Assembly: GCF_900156745.1 (NCBI RefSeq)
Contig: NZ_LT707065.1
Location: forward strand, 3,224,001-3,288,000
Length of the DNA stretch: 64,000 nt
Origin: Achromobacter sp. MFA1 R4
GTDB taxonomy: Bacteria > Pseudomonadota > Gammaproteobacteria > Burkholderiales > Burkholderiaceae_B
Reading direction: 5' to 3'
Positions within the stretch are counted from its first letter, which is position 1. Each line of letters begins with the position of its first letter. The notes under the pieces were generated by a model. The model made no database searches. It was given only the letters and a program-made list of their open reading frames with translations, and was not told where the DNA came from. This document shows, one piece after another, positions 38,601 through 44,815 of this stretch. A program made the translations under genes and the position numbers.

Positions 38601-39331
38601 AGGTCTACCGTTACTACGACGAACGGCTCGCCAACCGCTATCCGTTCAACCCCGCCAGCCGGGTCGACGCCTCGCTGGAAGACTTCACGGTCATGTTCGG
38701 TCCGCAGGGGCGGCTGGCCCAGTTCAAGGACCAGTATCTAAAGCTGTTCCTTGAAGACAATCTGGAGGCGCTGTATTCCGAGCGTCGCGGCGGGTATCTG
38801 GTGCGCATGGATGTGCTGAAGCAATTGGAGGCCGCCGACCGCATCCGCGACGCGTTCTTCAACAGCCGCGGCGCGCTGGGCGTGCAGTTCAGCGTGGAGC
38901 CCCTGGGCCTGGCGCCCACGCGGCGCAGCAGCGTGCTGAGCGTGGAAGGCCAGTTGATCTCCTACAGCCACGGCGCGGCCAACAGCGTCGGACTGATCTG
39001 GCCCAACAGCCTGGGTGCCAACACCGAAAGCCGCATCACCCTGGTGGGCGGCGGCACGAGCAGCAGCCTGGTGTACCGGGGGGCCTGGTCCATGTTCCGC
39101 CTGCTCAGCCAGGCCCGCCTGGACAGCGCCACGGCCACCAGCGTGGACCTGAGTTTCGCGGCCAGCGATGGCGCGATGCGCTACCGGGTGTCGGCGGAGA
39201 AGGCCAACAATCCCTTCACGCAGCCGTTGTTCGATGGCTTCGCGCTGCCGCGCACGCTGCTGGCGGAATGGCCGGGCAAGGCGAAGGCGGACGCCAGGGT
39301 GGCGGCGGGCAAGGGCGCGCCTCGACGCTGA
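35666..39331 (+). CDS. tssM: Type VI secretion inner-membrane protein TssM (IcmF)
   Basis: A 1,221-residue protein spanning the inner membrane. Two N-terminal membrane helices (about residues 22-40 and 55-75) precede a cytoplasmic NTPase-like domain with an intact Walker A GQQNSGKTS near residue 138. A third helix (RVGFAVAALGSLVLIGGWYRYYG, about 490) leads to the long periplasmic region that contacts TssJ. An Ala/Pro insert of about 25 residues lies in the NTPase domain (EPAAAEPAAASEDASAAPPA). AGAAGGAAA precedes the ATG. Last gene of the rightward operon; the convergent SRAP gene ends nine bases away. Confidence 0.96.
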   Translation: MSRIWAYLKRFGLPVLRQFKSAMPVLLLLGVLFLLIGIWWQGPELNWNASRPLADMPARLLATLGVLMAPLLMWLFALRRRNRRLEAEREHAAQRKEDPALRYVQAQERALDSSLAALRANLKSRNALYELPWYLVLGQQNSGKTSFINRSSQSFSLTGEIKAGSRRVFVDPDLAYSIDWWMGDEAVLIDPPGELISQTEPAAAEPAAASEDASAAPPAPSGKALPAGLHGRLWEGLIDWLGRNRSRRPLNGVVLMVDLVTLLNQKASDRKALAILLRTRLSELSRHLGTRPPLYVVLSKFDLLAGFEPFFARLPRSVREEIFGFTFTLDSVKNYDAWLAELAGRYDGFIARLNERVFDALSDANALETREALFSLVGQLAGMRPVLLGFLADVLGSDRYITPALPRGVYFSSVYQQGLLCNAFINAASQSYGLSEPLADTQPAGRAVVYFAQRVFQRIIYPEAGLAGDNLKVLADKRRVLRVGFAVAALGSLVLIGGWYRYYGINRDMATRVLERSRDFSAFQIDGRSDPTGRNLLAPLDQISSAVAVFGDYRDAWPVVADLGLYQGRKIGPKVDEAYLKLLSRRFLPELAGGVMQAVNAAPADSDEQLAALRVYRMIEDIDNRRAPIVQDWMSRQWQAAFPGDGAVQGGLMRHLSYAMKYARADLPMYRERVEEIQRRLRQVPMPQRVYMSMREQAGKALQAPLDLRNEVGPAFDIVYGGAGHAERDTRIDALLTARGYRTYFEPRSQDFTDLALIDQWTLGERDRIDYSEADKQALAVRVRAIYNRDYVDTWQRSLNRLEVADFDDIAQAVSVLGSVTSPAAPLRRLVETVRDNTSLQPLDVRVASAKADGPAPTPAGVAKAQQVAAIARPFAPLTDVLVATENKPSYLDESMAAVARVHDVVKSVQDSPDPGKAALSVVLDRFALKGTDPIGNLQRIAAGMPEPLNRQVKKLADESSQVLVIEALKELERRWNTEVYRYYDERLANRYPFNPASRVDASLEDFTVMFGPQGRLAQFKDQYLKLFLEDNLEALYSERRGGYLVRMDVLKQLEAADRIRDAFFNSRGALGVQFSVEPLGLAPTRRSSVLSVEGQLISYSHGAANSVGLIWPNSLGANTESRITLVGGGTSSSLVYRGAWSMFRLLSQARLDSATATSVDLSFAASDGAMRYRVSAEKANNPFTQPLFDGFALPRTLLAEWPGKAKADARVAAGKGAPRR

Positions 39332-39340
39332 CGGTCGGGT

Positions 39341-40006
39341 TCACGGCATCGGCGTGGCCATCAGCTTGTCTGCCGGGAACGGGACCAGAAACTCGCGGCT
39401 CTGTTGCGCCGTGGCCGTCATCCAGTCGCTCCAGGCGCCCTCGGGCAGGATGACGACCATGCGCTTTTCCTTGCCCGCCTGGTGGTACTGGCTGAACAGG
39501 GGATCCTTGTCCGCGTTGATGGTCAGCATGGTGTAGCTCTCGCGCCATTGTCCGGCGGCATCGCGGTACCGGTCCCACAGGCCCGCGATGCCCAGCGGCT
39601 CGCCGTTGGCGCGGGTGAAGCGGGTGGGGACGGCCTTGCCGGAGCGCCAATCCGGTTCGAAGATCGCATCGGCCGGAATGACGCAATGCTGCGCGCGGCG
39701 CCAGGCGTTGCCGAAGGTGTACGAGGCGGCGGCCGTTTCGGCGCGGGCATTGAAGGTGGACAGCTTGCCGGCGCGGTCCAGACCGTCCGGCCGAGTCATG
39801 GCGCTGATCAGGCCCCAGCGGCCAGCGACGGCTTCGCGCTCGGGCACGGCGTCGTCGCCGGCGTCGTGTTCGGGCGGGCGGCGCAGGAACACGCCTTCGT
39901 ATCTGGGCCACATGTCGTACTTGCCGATGGCGGCGGGCCTGCGGCGCGCGCCGAATTTCTTCAGCAGCAGCTCGGCATCCTTAAGCGTCTGATAGTGCGA
40001 ACACAT
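39341..40006 (-). CDS. SRAP-family abasic-site protease/crosslinker (YedK/HMCES-like)
   Basis: A 221-residue SOS response-associated peptidase. The catalytic Cys2 follows the initiator Met, and Asn86 (STFNARAET) and Glu117 (IFEPDW) stand where the family needs them. Such proteins form a thiazolidine crosslink with abasic sites in single-stranded DNA and protect replication. The active-site His normally sits two residues before an Arg-Met pair; here the candidate His175 lies seven residues before it (YHQAGKEKRMVV), so the loop differs from E. coli YedK. GGGAG precedes the ATG. Confidence 0.88.
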   Translation of the reverse strand: MCSHYQTLKDAELLLKKFGARRRPAAIGKYDMWPRYEGVFLRRPPEHDAGDDAVPEREAVAGRWGLISAMTRPDGLDRAGKLSTFNARAETAAASYTFGNAWRRAQHCVIPADAIFEPDWRSGKAVPTRFTRANGEPLGIAGLWDRYRDAAGQWRESYTMLTINADKDPLFSQYHQAGKEKRMVVILPEGAWSDWMTATAQQSREFLVPFPADKLMATPMP

Positions 40007-40204
40007 GCACGGCTCCCGGACGGCGGGAGGCGAGGGGCGCCTCCTGGACGTCCAAGCTTGCCGCGGCGGCGCGCGGTTTGTCTAGCTGGGGGAGGGGCGG
40101 GGAGGGAGACCGGAATAAAGCGTCGCGCTTCGCAGGCCCTGCCAGATTTCGGCACGGGGGCGCGAAAGGCAGTACAACCACAGAGAACGGCAGACCGTAT
40201 CGGA

Positions 40205-40233
40205 TTGTGCGGTGTAGCCCCCTAGGCTACAAT
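40205..40233 (+). promoter_or_regulatory. higBA promoter with overlapping operator
   Basis: TTGTGC (40205-40210), a 17-base spacer and TACAAT (40228-40233) form a plausible sigma70 promoter. The spacer and the first bases of the -10 contain the inverted repeat GTAGCC-N5-GGCTAC (40214-40230), placed as expected for the operator bound by the HigA antitoxin. The higB ATG begins seven bases after the -10, so the transcript may have no leader. Confidence 0.6.
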
Positions 40234-40239
40234 TTGCCG

Positions 40240-40518
40240 ATGATTAAGAGCTTCCGGCATAAGGGTCTTGAGGCGTTCTATCTGACGGGCAGCAAGGCGG
40301 GTATCCAGGCCCACCACGCCAACAAGCTGACGATCTTGCTTACCGCATTGACCCATGCAAAGGGGCCGCAGGATATGGCCGCGCCGAATTGGAAGCTTCA
40401 CCCCTTGAGCGGCGGCTTGGCCGGACATTGGTCGGTGTGGGTCAACGGCAATTGGCGCTTGACCTTCACTTTCATTGGGCAGGACGCCGAACTGGTCGAT
40501 TACCAGGACTATCACTAA
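40240..40518 (+). CDS. higB: HigB-family toxin (RelE-like mRNA interferase)
   Basis: The 92-residue protein has the HigB layout: IKSFRHKGLEAFYLTGSKAGIQAHHANKL at the start, then DMAAPNWKLHPLSGGLAGHWSVWVNGNWRLTFTFIGQDAELVDYQDYH. HigB toxins cleave mRNA on the ribosome. Toxin precedes antitoxin, the usual reversed order of higBA. No ribosome site precedes the ATG; see the promoter entry for probable leaderless translation. An open frame continues upstream from 40078, but that part has no family character. It lies on the host side of the prophage attachment site. Confidence 0.92.
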   Translation: MIKSFRHKGLEAFYLTGSKAGIQAHHANKLTILLTALTHAKGPQDMAAPNWKLHPLSGGLAGHWSVWVNGNWRLTFTFIGQDAELVDYQDYH

Positions 40519-40528
40519 GGAGCCATCG

Positions 40529-40813
40529 ATGAAGATGCACAATCCGGCGCACCCCGGCGAGGTGCTGCGCGACTGGATCCCCGACGATGTGACCGTAACG
40601 GAGGCGGCGCAAGCGCTTGAGGTCAATCGCGTCACGCTGTCCAACCTGCTGAACGGAAAGGCGAACGTGACGGCCAATATGGCGCTGCGCCTTTCCGCTT
40701 GGTTGGGCACGACGCCTGATTTCTGGATGGGAATGCAGGCGCATTGGGACTTGTGGCAGGCAGAGCAGCAGCCGCGCCCAAAGATCGCTCCACTTTCGAA
40801 AAGAGCGGCCTGA
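40529..40813 (+). CDS. higA: HigA-family antitoxin (Xre-type DNA-binding protein)
   Basis: A 94-residue HigA: HPGEVLRDWIPDDVTVTEAAQALEVNRVTLSNLLNGKANVTANMALRLSAWLGTTPDFWMGMQAHWDLWQAE. The helix-turn-helix covers about residues 20-45. It should neutralise HigB and repress the operon through the inverted repeat upstream of higB. AAGGAG precedes the ATG, ten bases after the higB stop, so the antitoxin has the better ribosome site of the pair. Confidence 0.94.
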   Translation: MKMHNPAHPGEVLRDWIPDDVTVTEAAQALEVNRVTLSNLLNGKANVTANMALRLSAWLGTTPDFWMGMQAHWDLWQAEQQPRPKIAPLSKRAA

Positions 40814-40831
40814 CTGGCTTCGTCCGATCTG

Positions 40832-40858
40832 ATGGGGGCGCTCATGCCCCGCCCCCAT
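40832..40858. repeat. Perfect inverted repeat downstream of higA
   Basis: ATGGGGGCG (40832-40840) and CGCCCCCAT (40850-40858) form a nine-base-pair GC-rich stem with a nine-base loop. No T-run follows, so it is not a classical terminator. It could stabilise or end the higBA transcript. Confidence 0.5.
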
Positions 40859-40918
40859 GCAGCGAATACAGGGCCGCGCCGTCATGGTAGACGAACAGAG
40901 ATTACCCCAGACAACAAA

Positions 40919-40949
40919 AAACCCGCACAGCGTTGACTGGTGCGGGTTT
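40919..40949 (-). terminator. Terminator, probably of the host tRNA at the attachment site
   Basis: AAACCCGCAC and GTGCGGGTTT pair around an 11-base loop. On the minus strand six T residues follow, and on the plus strand three, so it works best for leftward transcripts. It lies 34 bases past the tRNA 3' end at 40984, as expected for the terminator of a minus-strand tRNA gene. It could also end higBA transcripts from the other side. Confidence 0.8.
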
Positions 40950-40983
40950 GAAGTACTGTGCTAGATCAATCTAGACGGTAATT

Positions 40984-41000
40984 TGGTGCCCGAGACCGGA
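40984..41000 (-). other. Prophage attachment site half (tRNA 3' end)
   Basis: The plus strand reads TGGTGCCCGAGACCGGA. Its complement is a tRNA 3' end: half a T-stem, acceptor strand CTCGGGC, discriminator A and encoded CCA. The bases further 5' (TTCAGGTG) do not make a proper T-loop, and no tRNA body follows, so this is a displaced fragment. The acceptor sequence suggests a leucine tRNA, though this is uncertain. A minus-strand terminator follows it, and prophage genes start directly on the other side. The intact tRNA should stand at the other prophage end, outside the window. Confidence 0.7.
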
Positions 41001-41017
41001 CACCTGAACCCCAGTGT

Positions 41018-41254
41018 TTATGCGGGCTGCGAGGGAGTTTGGCGTAATGGTGGCGTGCGCCGCCCGTCGGGTGCCTGCCGGCGAGATTCAATCCATTCGA
41101 GGATTTCGGCCCGATCGTAGAGCTTTCTGCCCCCGATTCTAAACGGCCGCGGGAAGTCCGCACGCTCGCAAACCCGGTCGCGCACGTGCGCCGGGTTCAT
41201 GCCGCCGAGCAGTTCGGCGATCTTGTTGGTGTCGATCAGGTCGCGTTCGGTCAT
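41018..41254 (-). CDS. AlpA/MerR-like DNA-binding protein, possible excisionase
   Basis: A 78-residue protein of which residues about 5-55 (LIDTNKIAELLGGMNPAHVRDRVCERADFPRPFRIGGRKLYDRAEILEWIESR) form the winged helix-turn-helix of AlpA and phage excisionases. Its stop lies 18 bases from the tRNA fragment, the position expected for an excision gene. No integrase is adjacent. It overlaps the preceding gene by four bases (ATGA). Confidence 0.72.
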   Translation of the reverse strand: MTERDLIDTNKIAELLGGMNPAHVRDRVCERADFPRPFRIGGRKLYDRAEILEWIESRRQAPDGRRTPPLRQTPSQPA

Positions 41255-41484
41255 GACCGTGATACCTCGTCAGGTTGGATTTGCAGGACGCGCGCGGCGA
41301 CCGCGTTGCGGATGGCGGGCATGTCGCTGAGCGCCCAATAGACGCCCAGCAGCGTGCGCTGGACAGGCTGGATACCCAACGCCAGCAGCGAGTCCACGGA
41401 CGGCCTCAGGCCCAGCCGCTCGCCGACTTCAGTGGTGGTCAGCACGGGCATCCCGCGCTGGAGTTCTACTTTCTCCCGTCGCAT
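41251..41484 (-). CDS. Phage protein of unknown function (77 aa)
   Basis: Not recognised. The product MRREKVELQRGMPVLTTTEVGERLGLRPSVDSLLALGIQPVQRTLLGVYWALSDMPAI... contains VLTTTEVGERLGLRPSVDSLLALGI, which could be a small helix-turn-helix, and may act with the next gene. Of the two adjacent ATGs I chose 41484, which gives a five-base spacing to AAGGAG. The stop overlaps the AlpA-like gene. Confidence 0.6.
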   Translation of the reverse strand: MRREKVELQRGMPVLTTTEVGERLGLRPSVDSLLALGIQPVQRTLLGVYWALSDMPAIRNAVAARVLQIQPDEVSRS

Positions 41485-41537
41485 CATTGCTCCTTCGGCG
41501 CCGCGGCCGGTGCTTGGTGTTGGGCTGCGTGTGCCAT
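41484..41537 (-). CDS. Possible 17-codon micro-ORF linking two phage genes
   Basis: ATG at 41537 overlaps the upstream stop (TAATG) and has GGAG five bases upstream. It encodes MAHAAQHQAPAAAPKEQ and ends inside the ATGATG start of the next gene. Its last codons (AAG GAG CAA) form the ribosome site of that gene. This may be a coupling device rather than a functional peptide. Confidence 0.4.
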   Translation of the reverse strand: MAHAAQHQAPAAAPKEQ

Positions 41538-41806
41538 TACTGCTCCTTGTTGTCGGTGGCGCGCCGCAAAGCGCGAAGGATGAACCTTGCCAGCCGCTTG
41601 TGGACGCGCATTAGGCGCTCGTCGCTGCTCCAGTGAAAGCCGGGGTGGTAGCAATGGCCGTCTTCATATTCCGCGTGCTCGGTCGGGTATCTGTCCTGGA
41701 TCATCGCGGCGGCTTCTGCTTTCGCCGCCGACCGGGGATTGAGATACGTGCGGCCGCGCGTGGGAGCTCGGTATGCCGTGCGGAAAGTCTGTTCAATCCT
41801 GGCCAT
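41537..41806 (-). CDS. Phage protein of unknown function (89 aa)
   Basis: Not recognised. The product (MARIEQTFRTAYRAPTRGRTYLNPRSAAKAEAAAMIQDRYPTE...) is basic, with several His and Tyr residues in the middle (HAEYEDGHCYHPGFHWSSDERLM). The start at 41806 has GGAGG five bases upstream; upstream in-frame ATGs at 41842 and 41830 lack one. The first 14 bases overlap the preceding gene. Confidence 0.6.
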   Translation of the reverse strand: MARIEQTFRTAYRAPTRGRTYLNPRSAAKAEAAAMIQDRYPTEHAEYEDGHCYHPGFHWSSDERLMRVHKRLARFILRALRRATDNKEQ

Positions 41807-42041
41807 TTGCGCCTCCGTCCTTGTGGTCATTTGCAGCCACAAAAGCCGCGGCCCGCATCAGGTCGCCGTAGGTGAACTTGGCCTCGCCGCCGCTATAGAA
41901 ATCGGCCCAGGTGGGGCGGAAGTCGTCGGGACAGCCAAGGCCCTCCCACTCGGCAAGCTCGGCAGCGAATGGGCGCAAAAGGTCTACGGCGAGCGACAGT
42001 TTCCCCTTCAGTCGCTCGATCTTCTGGTTCATGTCAGCCAT
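41793..42041 (-). CDS. Phage protein of unknown function (82 aa)
   Basis: The product starts MADMNQKIERLKGKLSLAVDLLRPFAAELAEWEGLGCPDDFRPTWADFY, with a short helical start and an acidic middle, and ends NDHKDGGANGQD. No family is recognised. GGAGG lies just upstream of the ATG at 42041, inside the end of the preceding gene. The codons for its own DHKDGG tail carry the ribosome site of the following gene. Confidence 0.6.
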   Translation of the reverse strand: MADMNQKIERLKGKLSLAVDLLRPFAAELAEWEGLGCPDDFRPTWADFYSGGEAKFTYGDLMRAAAFVAANDHKDGGANGQD

Positions 42042-42381
42042 GTCGGCCTCCGTCCTTGTGGTCGGGGTGGGCCTGGGCAGCTCCAATTTCCGCAGCCGCC
42101 AGCACAATCGCTCTCCGCACGCCGATGAACTCGCCCTGGTCTTCGGCCAGGAATGGCACTTCTATAGTGCTGGTGCACATGGGGTGTTCAGCGTGGGCTA
42201 TGGCCCGGTCTGTCTTACGCTGAACTGTCATGTACAGGCGAACAGCAAGGCGGATGGCAGCTGCGTCGTCTTCCAAGGGATTCCAGCCTCTGCGAACCAT
42301 TTCCATGTGCTGGTCGGGGATGCTGGTTCGTCCAAGTGCTGCGCGGGCCGCCAGCTCCAGCAATTCGCGGTCACTCTGCAT
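42034..42381 (-). CDS. Phage protein of unknown function (115 aa)
   Basis: The product opens MQSDRELLELAARAALGRTS, followed by WNPLEDDAAAIRLAVRLYMTVQR, a pattern (WNPL.DD.DALRLAV) shared by many small prophage proteins whose role is unknown to me. It ends HPDHKDGGRHG, nearly the same tail as its downstream neighbour. It overlaps both neighbours by 8-11 bases. Confidence 0.65.
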   Translation of the reverse strand: MQSDRELLELAARAALGRTSIPDQHMEMVRRGWNPLEDDAAAIRLAVRLYMTVQRKTDRAIAHAEHPMCTSTIEVPFLAEDQGEFIGVRRAIVLAAAEIGAAQAHPDHKDGGRHG

Positions 42382-43123
42382 CGCTGCCTCCGTTCTTCTG
42401 CGCGCCCGGTTGCGCGGACAGGGCAGCGCGGGTCACGTACTCCTGCCGAAGCATCGGGCCGGAATATCCTTCGCCGTGGATGATCTCGGCAAAGTCAAGA
42501 CGATGGCCGGCGGCTTCCAGCGCGCGGATTTCCTCGTTGGCCTTCACGAGCGCTGCAAATTCGTCGCCGCGATAAAGCACGGCAAATTCTCCCGCGCCGT
42601 CGGCGCCGATGGTTTGGCCGTGTACACCAGATCTGCCCTTGCTCCTGTAGACCAAGACAGCGACCACGTCCCCGGCGCGCTGCTGGCGCACCGCCTCGCT
42701 GGCCTGGGGCGCGGCATGCTCATACAGCGGCGTCCAGCCATCGGTTTCCGGCTCGGTGTCCGTCCACTCGGTGATATCGGTCTTGCGGAACCACGCCACC
42801 GGCTGCGCCTCCCCGGCTACAGGGGCGCTTGCCAGCGCGGCGCGGCGGTGCATTTCGTCGTACATGAACTCAGCGGCGTTCCATGTGGTAGCGCCGGGGA
42901 TGCGGTTGCACAGGCCAACCACTTCGCTGATAGTGGCGTTACGGTCCCGCTCATCGGCTACAGGGGCGCGCAGCTTGGACAGCAGGGCGTAGGCGTGGTC
43001 GAATCCGGCCTCGAAAAGTTTTACGTTGTCCGGGGTCTTTAGCCACATCCTGTTCCAGAAATACTCTTCGATCGCTTCGTTACGCACAGCTTCATGCGCC
43101 GGGGCTGGGGTGTTGTTAGACAT
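42371..43123 (-). CDS. Phage protein of unknown function (250 aa)
   Basis: The protein MSNNTPAPAHEAVRNEAIEEYFWNRMWLKTPDNVKLFEAGFDHAYALL... is soluble, with a region (AQPVAWFRKTDITEWTDTEPETDGWTPLY) typical of small cloned accessory proteins in prophages and a C-terminal helical segment. No enzyme signature is visible. The ATG at 43123 has GGAG upstream; an in-frame codon at 43144 does not. The operon continues without gaps. Confidence 0.65.
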   Translation of the reverse strand: MSNNTPAPAHEAVRNEAIEEYFWNRMWLKTPDNVKLFEAGFDHAYALLSKLRAPVADERDRNATISEVVGLCNRIPGATTWNAAEFMYDEMHRRAALASAPVAGEAQPVAWFRKTDITEWTDTEPETDGWTPLYEHAAPQASEAVRQQRAGDVVAVLVYRSKGRSGVHGQTIGADGAGEFAVLYRGDEFAALVKANEEIRALEAAGHRLDFAEIIHGEGYSGPMLRQEYVTRAALSAQPGAQKNGGSDAE

Positions 43124-43448
43124 GGAGAACTCCAAAGGCAGCAACAGCCGCCCAGACGATTTTGCAGAGCAGGTGGATTGCCTGATCAGTGTTCAGGCCA
43201 ATCCGCTTTTCGCATTTCAGCCAGTCGGTGACGGCGTGAATGATGACCTCGGCAATAGCCAGGGGCAGAAGTCCGGTAATCAGCAGGACCGCGCCGCCAT
43301 GGATCATGGAATGGGCGAAGAGGGCGTGCGGCCAGAACATCTTGCCAAGCTTGGTGTTGCGGTCCTTGGCGCGGGCCAGGAAATCGCCTTGCAGCGGGTA
43401 GTCGCAGAGCGCGTGGGCGACGACGAGCAGGAAGATCATTTCGGCCAT
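43116..43448 (-). CDS. DUF3307 membrane protein
   Basis: A 110-residue protein with three to four hydrophobic helices. MIFLLVVAHALCDYPLQGDFLARAKDRNTKLG is characteristic of the DUF3307 family (HxxxDxxxQ-type pattern near the N-terminus). Function is unknown; it is probably an inner-membrane protein. AGGAGG precedes the ATG. It overlaps the next gene by eight bases. Confidence 0.8.
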   Translation of the reverse strand: MAEMIFLLVVAHALCDYPLQGDFLARAKDRNTKLGKMFWPHALFAHSMIHGGAVLLITGLLPLAIAEVIIHAVTDWLKCEKRIGLNTDQAIHLLCKIVWAAVAAFGVLHV

Positions 43449-43450
43449 GT

Positions 43451-44347
43451 CTACCCCTCCTGCTGCTGAGAGGCTGCAATCTCGCCGGGTATTGCGCGGA
43501 TTCGATCAGACAGCCCGCGCAGGATCTCGACGGCTTCCGGCGGCGTGAAGACGTAGGTCTTGCCGTCCACCTCAACCGGTGCCGGAAGCGTCAGGTTGTG
43601 GATGCCAACCAGAATCGCGATTAGGCGCTCGTTCTTGGCGCGCTCGTAGTCGCGCTCAAGGCGATACATTTCCGTCCGGCGCAGCGCATCGCCAGCAGCG
43701 GGGTCGGCAACGGAAGCGCGGGCTTTCCAGGCTTCCCACGCGCAATGGCGTGCGATGTCGAACCGGCCGCTTTGCGGGTCATCGACCATTTCGCAGCCAG
43801 CCATCCCCCACGCTTCAAACGCTACCTGCTCGTCCTTCGCATCGTCCTGTGCGCTGGCGGGAGGGGGGCAATCCGGGCACGGCTGGGCGTTCAAGACGTT
43901 GCCGACCGCGCCCTGGTCATTGCAGGTAAGGCAGGGAGGCACCGGCATGGGTTGCCAGTGAGAAGGGTTGACCGGCCAGCAATTTGGCTCGTCATCTGCT
44001 TCGACGGCTGTTTCAAACCACCCTGCCTCGACCCCATCCGGGTCTTCCCATTCCCGGCCGATGTATTCAGCAGACATCCACTGTCCGCGAACCGTGCGCC
44101 ACTTTCCGTGCGAGTTCCAGTACCCGAGCAGCAGCGTGCGCCCTGTCTTCGGCGCAGAGGCGATATCTAGCCAGCCATCAATAGCCGGCGCACCAGGGGC
44201 GGCATCCACCAAGCAGTTCCAGACTTGCTCGATGGACGCGCCCTTGCCATCGTAGGCACCAGCGGCCATTTCGTCATCCAGCTTGTTGACGGCAGCCCAC
44301 ATCTCGGGCGTCGGCTCAACCGGGACCAACTTCCATTGTTGTGTCAT
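43451..44347 (-). CDS. Phage protein with DUF551-like region and a Cys cluster
   Basis: The 298-residue product has a region (about 55-135, IDGWLDIASAPKTGRTLLLGYWNSHGKWRTVRGQW...PSHWQPMPVPP) resembling the DUF551 domain of many prophages. It is followed by CLTCNDQGAVGNVLNAQPCPDC, two CxxC pairs that could bind zinc. The C-terminal half is helical. GGAGCG precedes the ATG. Its role is unknown; it looks like a fusion of common accessory modules. Confidence 0.65.
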   Translation of the reverse strand: MTQQWKLVPVEPTPEMWAAVNKLDDEMAAGAYDGKGASIEQVWNCLVDAAPGAPAIDGWLDIASAPKTGRTLLLGYWNSHGKWRTVRGQWMSAEYIGREWEDPDGVEAGWFETAVEADDEPNCWPVNPSHWQPMPVPPCLTCNDQGAVGNVLNAQPCPDCPPPASAQDDAKDEQVAFEAWGMAGCEMVDDPQSGRFDIARHCAWEAWKARASVADPAAGDALRRTEMYRLERDYERAKNERLIAILVGIHNLTLPAPVEVDGKTYVFTPPEAVEILRGLSDRIRAIPGEIAASQQQEG

Positions 44348-44351
44348 TTGT

Positions 44352-44813
44352 TCACGCTCCGGTGGCGCGCGCGGCGTCGAGCTCGGCGCGGATCTGGGTT
44401 TGCAGAAGAAGGTCGGTTTGGTCGTCCGGGTCAGCGGTGGCCATGGCGCGGCGCAGGGCGGGCATGGTGGTGGCCAGGCCTGCCATCGTCTCGGCGCGGA
44501 TCGGCACCAGGTACTTCAGGGCGATGTGCAGCTCGCGCAGCGGCTCCAGGGGCAGCGCGCGGCCGTGCCGGGTGCACCACATTTCGAAATGCCAGATAAC
44601 GCCCTCGATTGCGCCGGCGGACTCGTACCACTTGCCGTCGCCCGCGCGGAATTGCGGGATGCCCTTGGCGTCGGTGTGGACCGTGCCGTCGCGGTTGATC
44701 TGGTCGATGATGGCTTCAAGAGGGCGCAGCACCAGGTCGGTGGCGACGAGCATGGGCGCGCGGACGGCGCGCGGACGGTACTGCTTGCGGCGGGGCTTGC
44801 GGGCGTGGGTCAT
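44352..44813 (-). CDS. Phage protein of unknown function (153 aa)
   Basis: It opens with a basic tail (MTHARKPRRKQYRPRAV), followed by a helical body (ATDLVLRPLEAIIDQINRDGTVHTDAKGIPQFRAGDGKWYESAGAIEGVIWHFEMW). No family is recognised. The ATG at 44813 is chosen over an in-frame TTG at 44819; AAAGG lies nine bases upstream. Confidence 0.62.
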   Translation of the reverse strand: MTHARKPRRKQYRPRAVRAPMLVATDLVLRPLEAIIDQINRDGTVHTDAKGIPQFRAGDGKWYESAGAIEGVIWHFEMWCTRHGRALPLEPLRELHIALKYLVPIRAETMAGLATTMPALRRAMATADPDDQTDLLLQTQIRAELDAARATGA

Positions 44814-44815
44814 GG

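Noticed and set aside
41018..41254. Integrase next to the attachment site
   Set aside because: The only gene there is a 78-residue AlpA-like DNA-binding protein with no tyrosine or serine recombinase motif. The integrase is presumably at the other prophage end.
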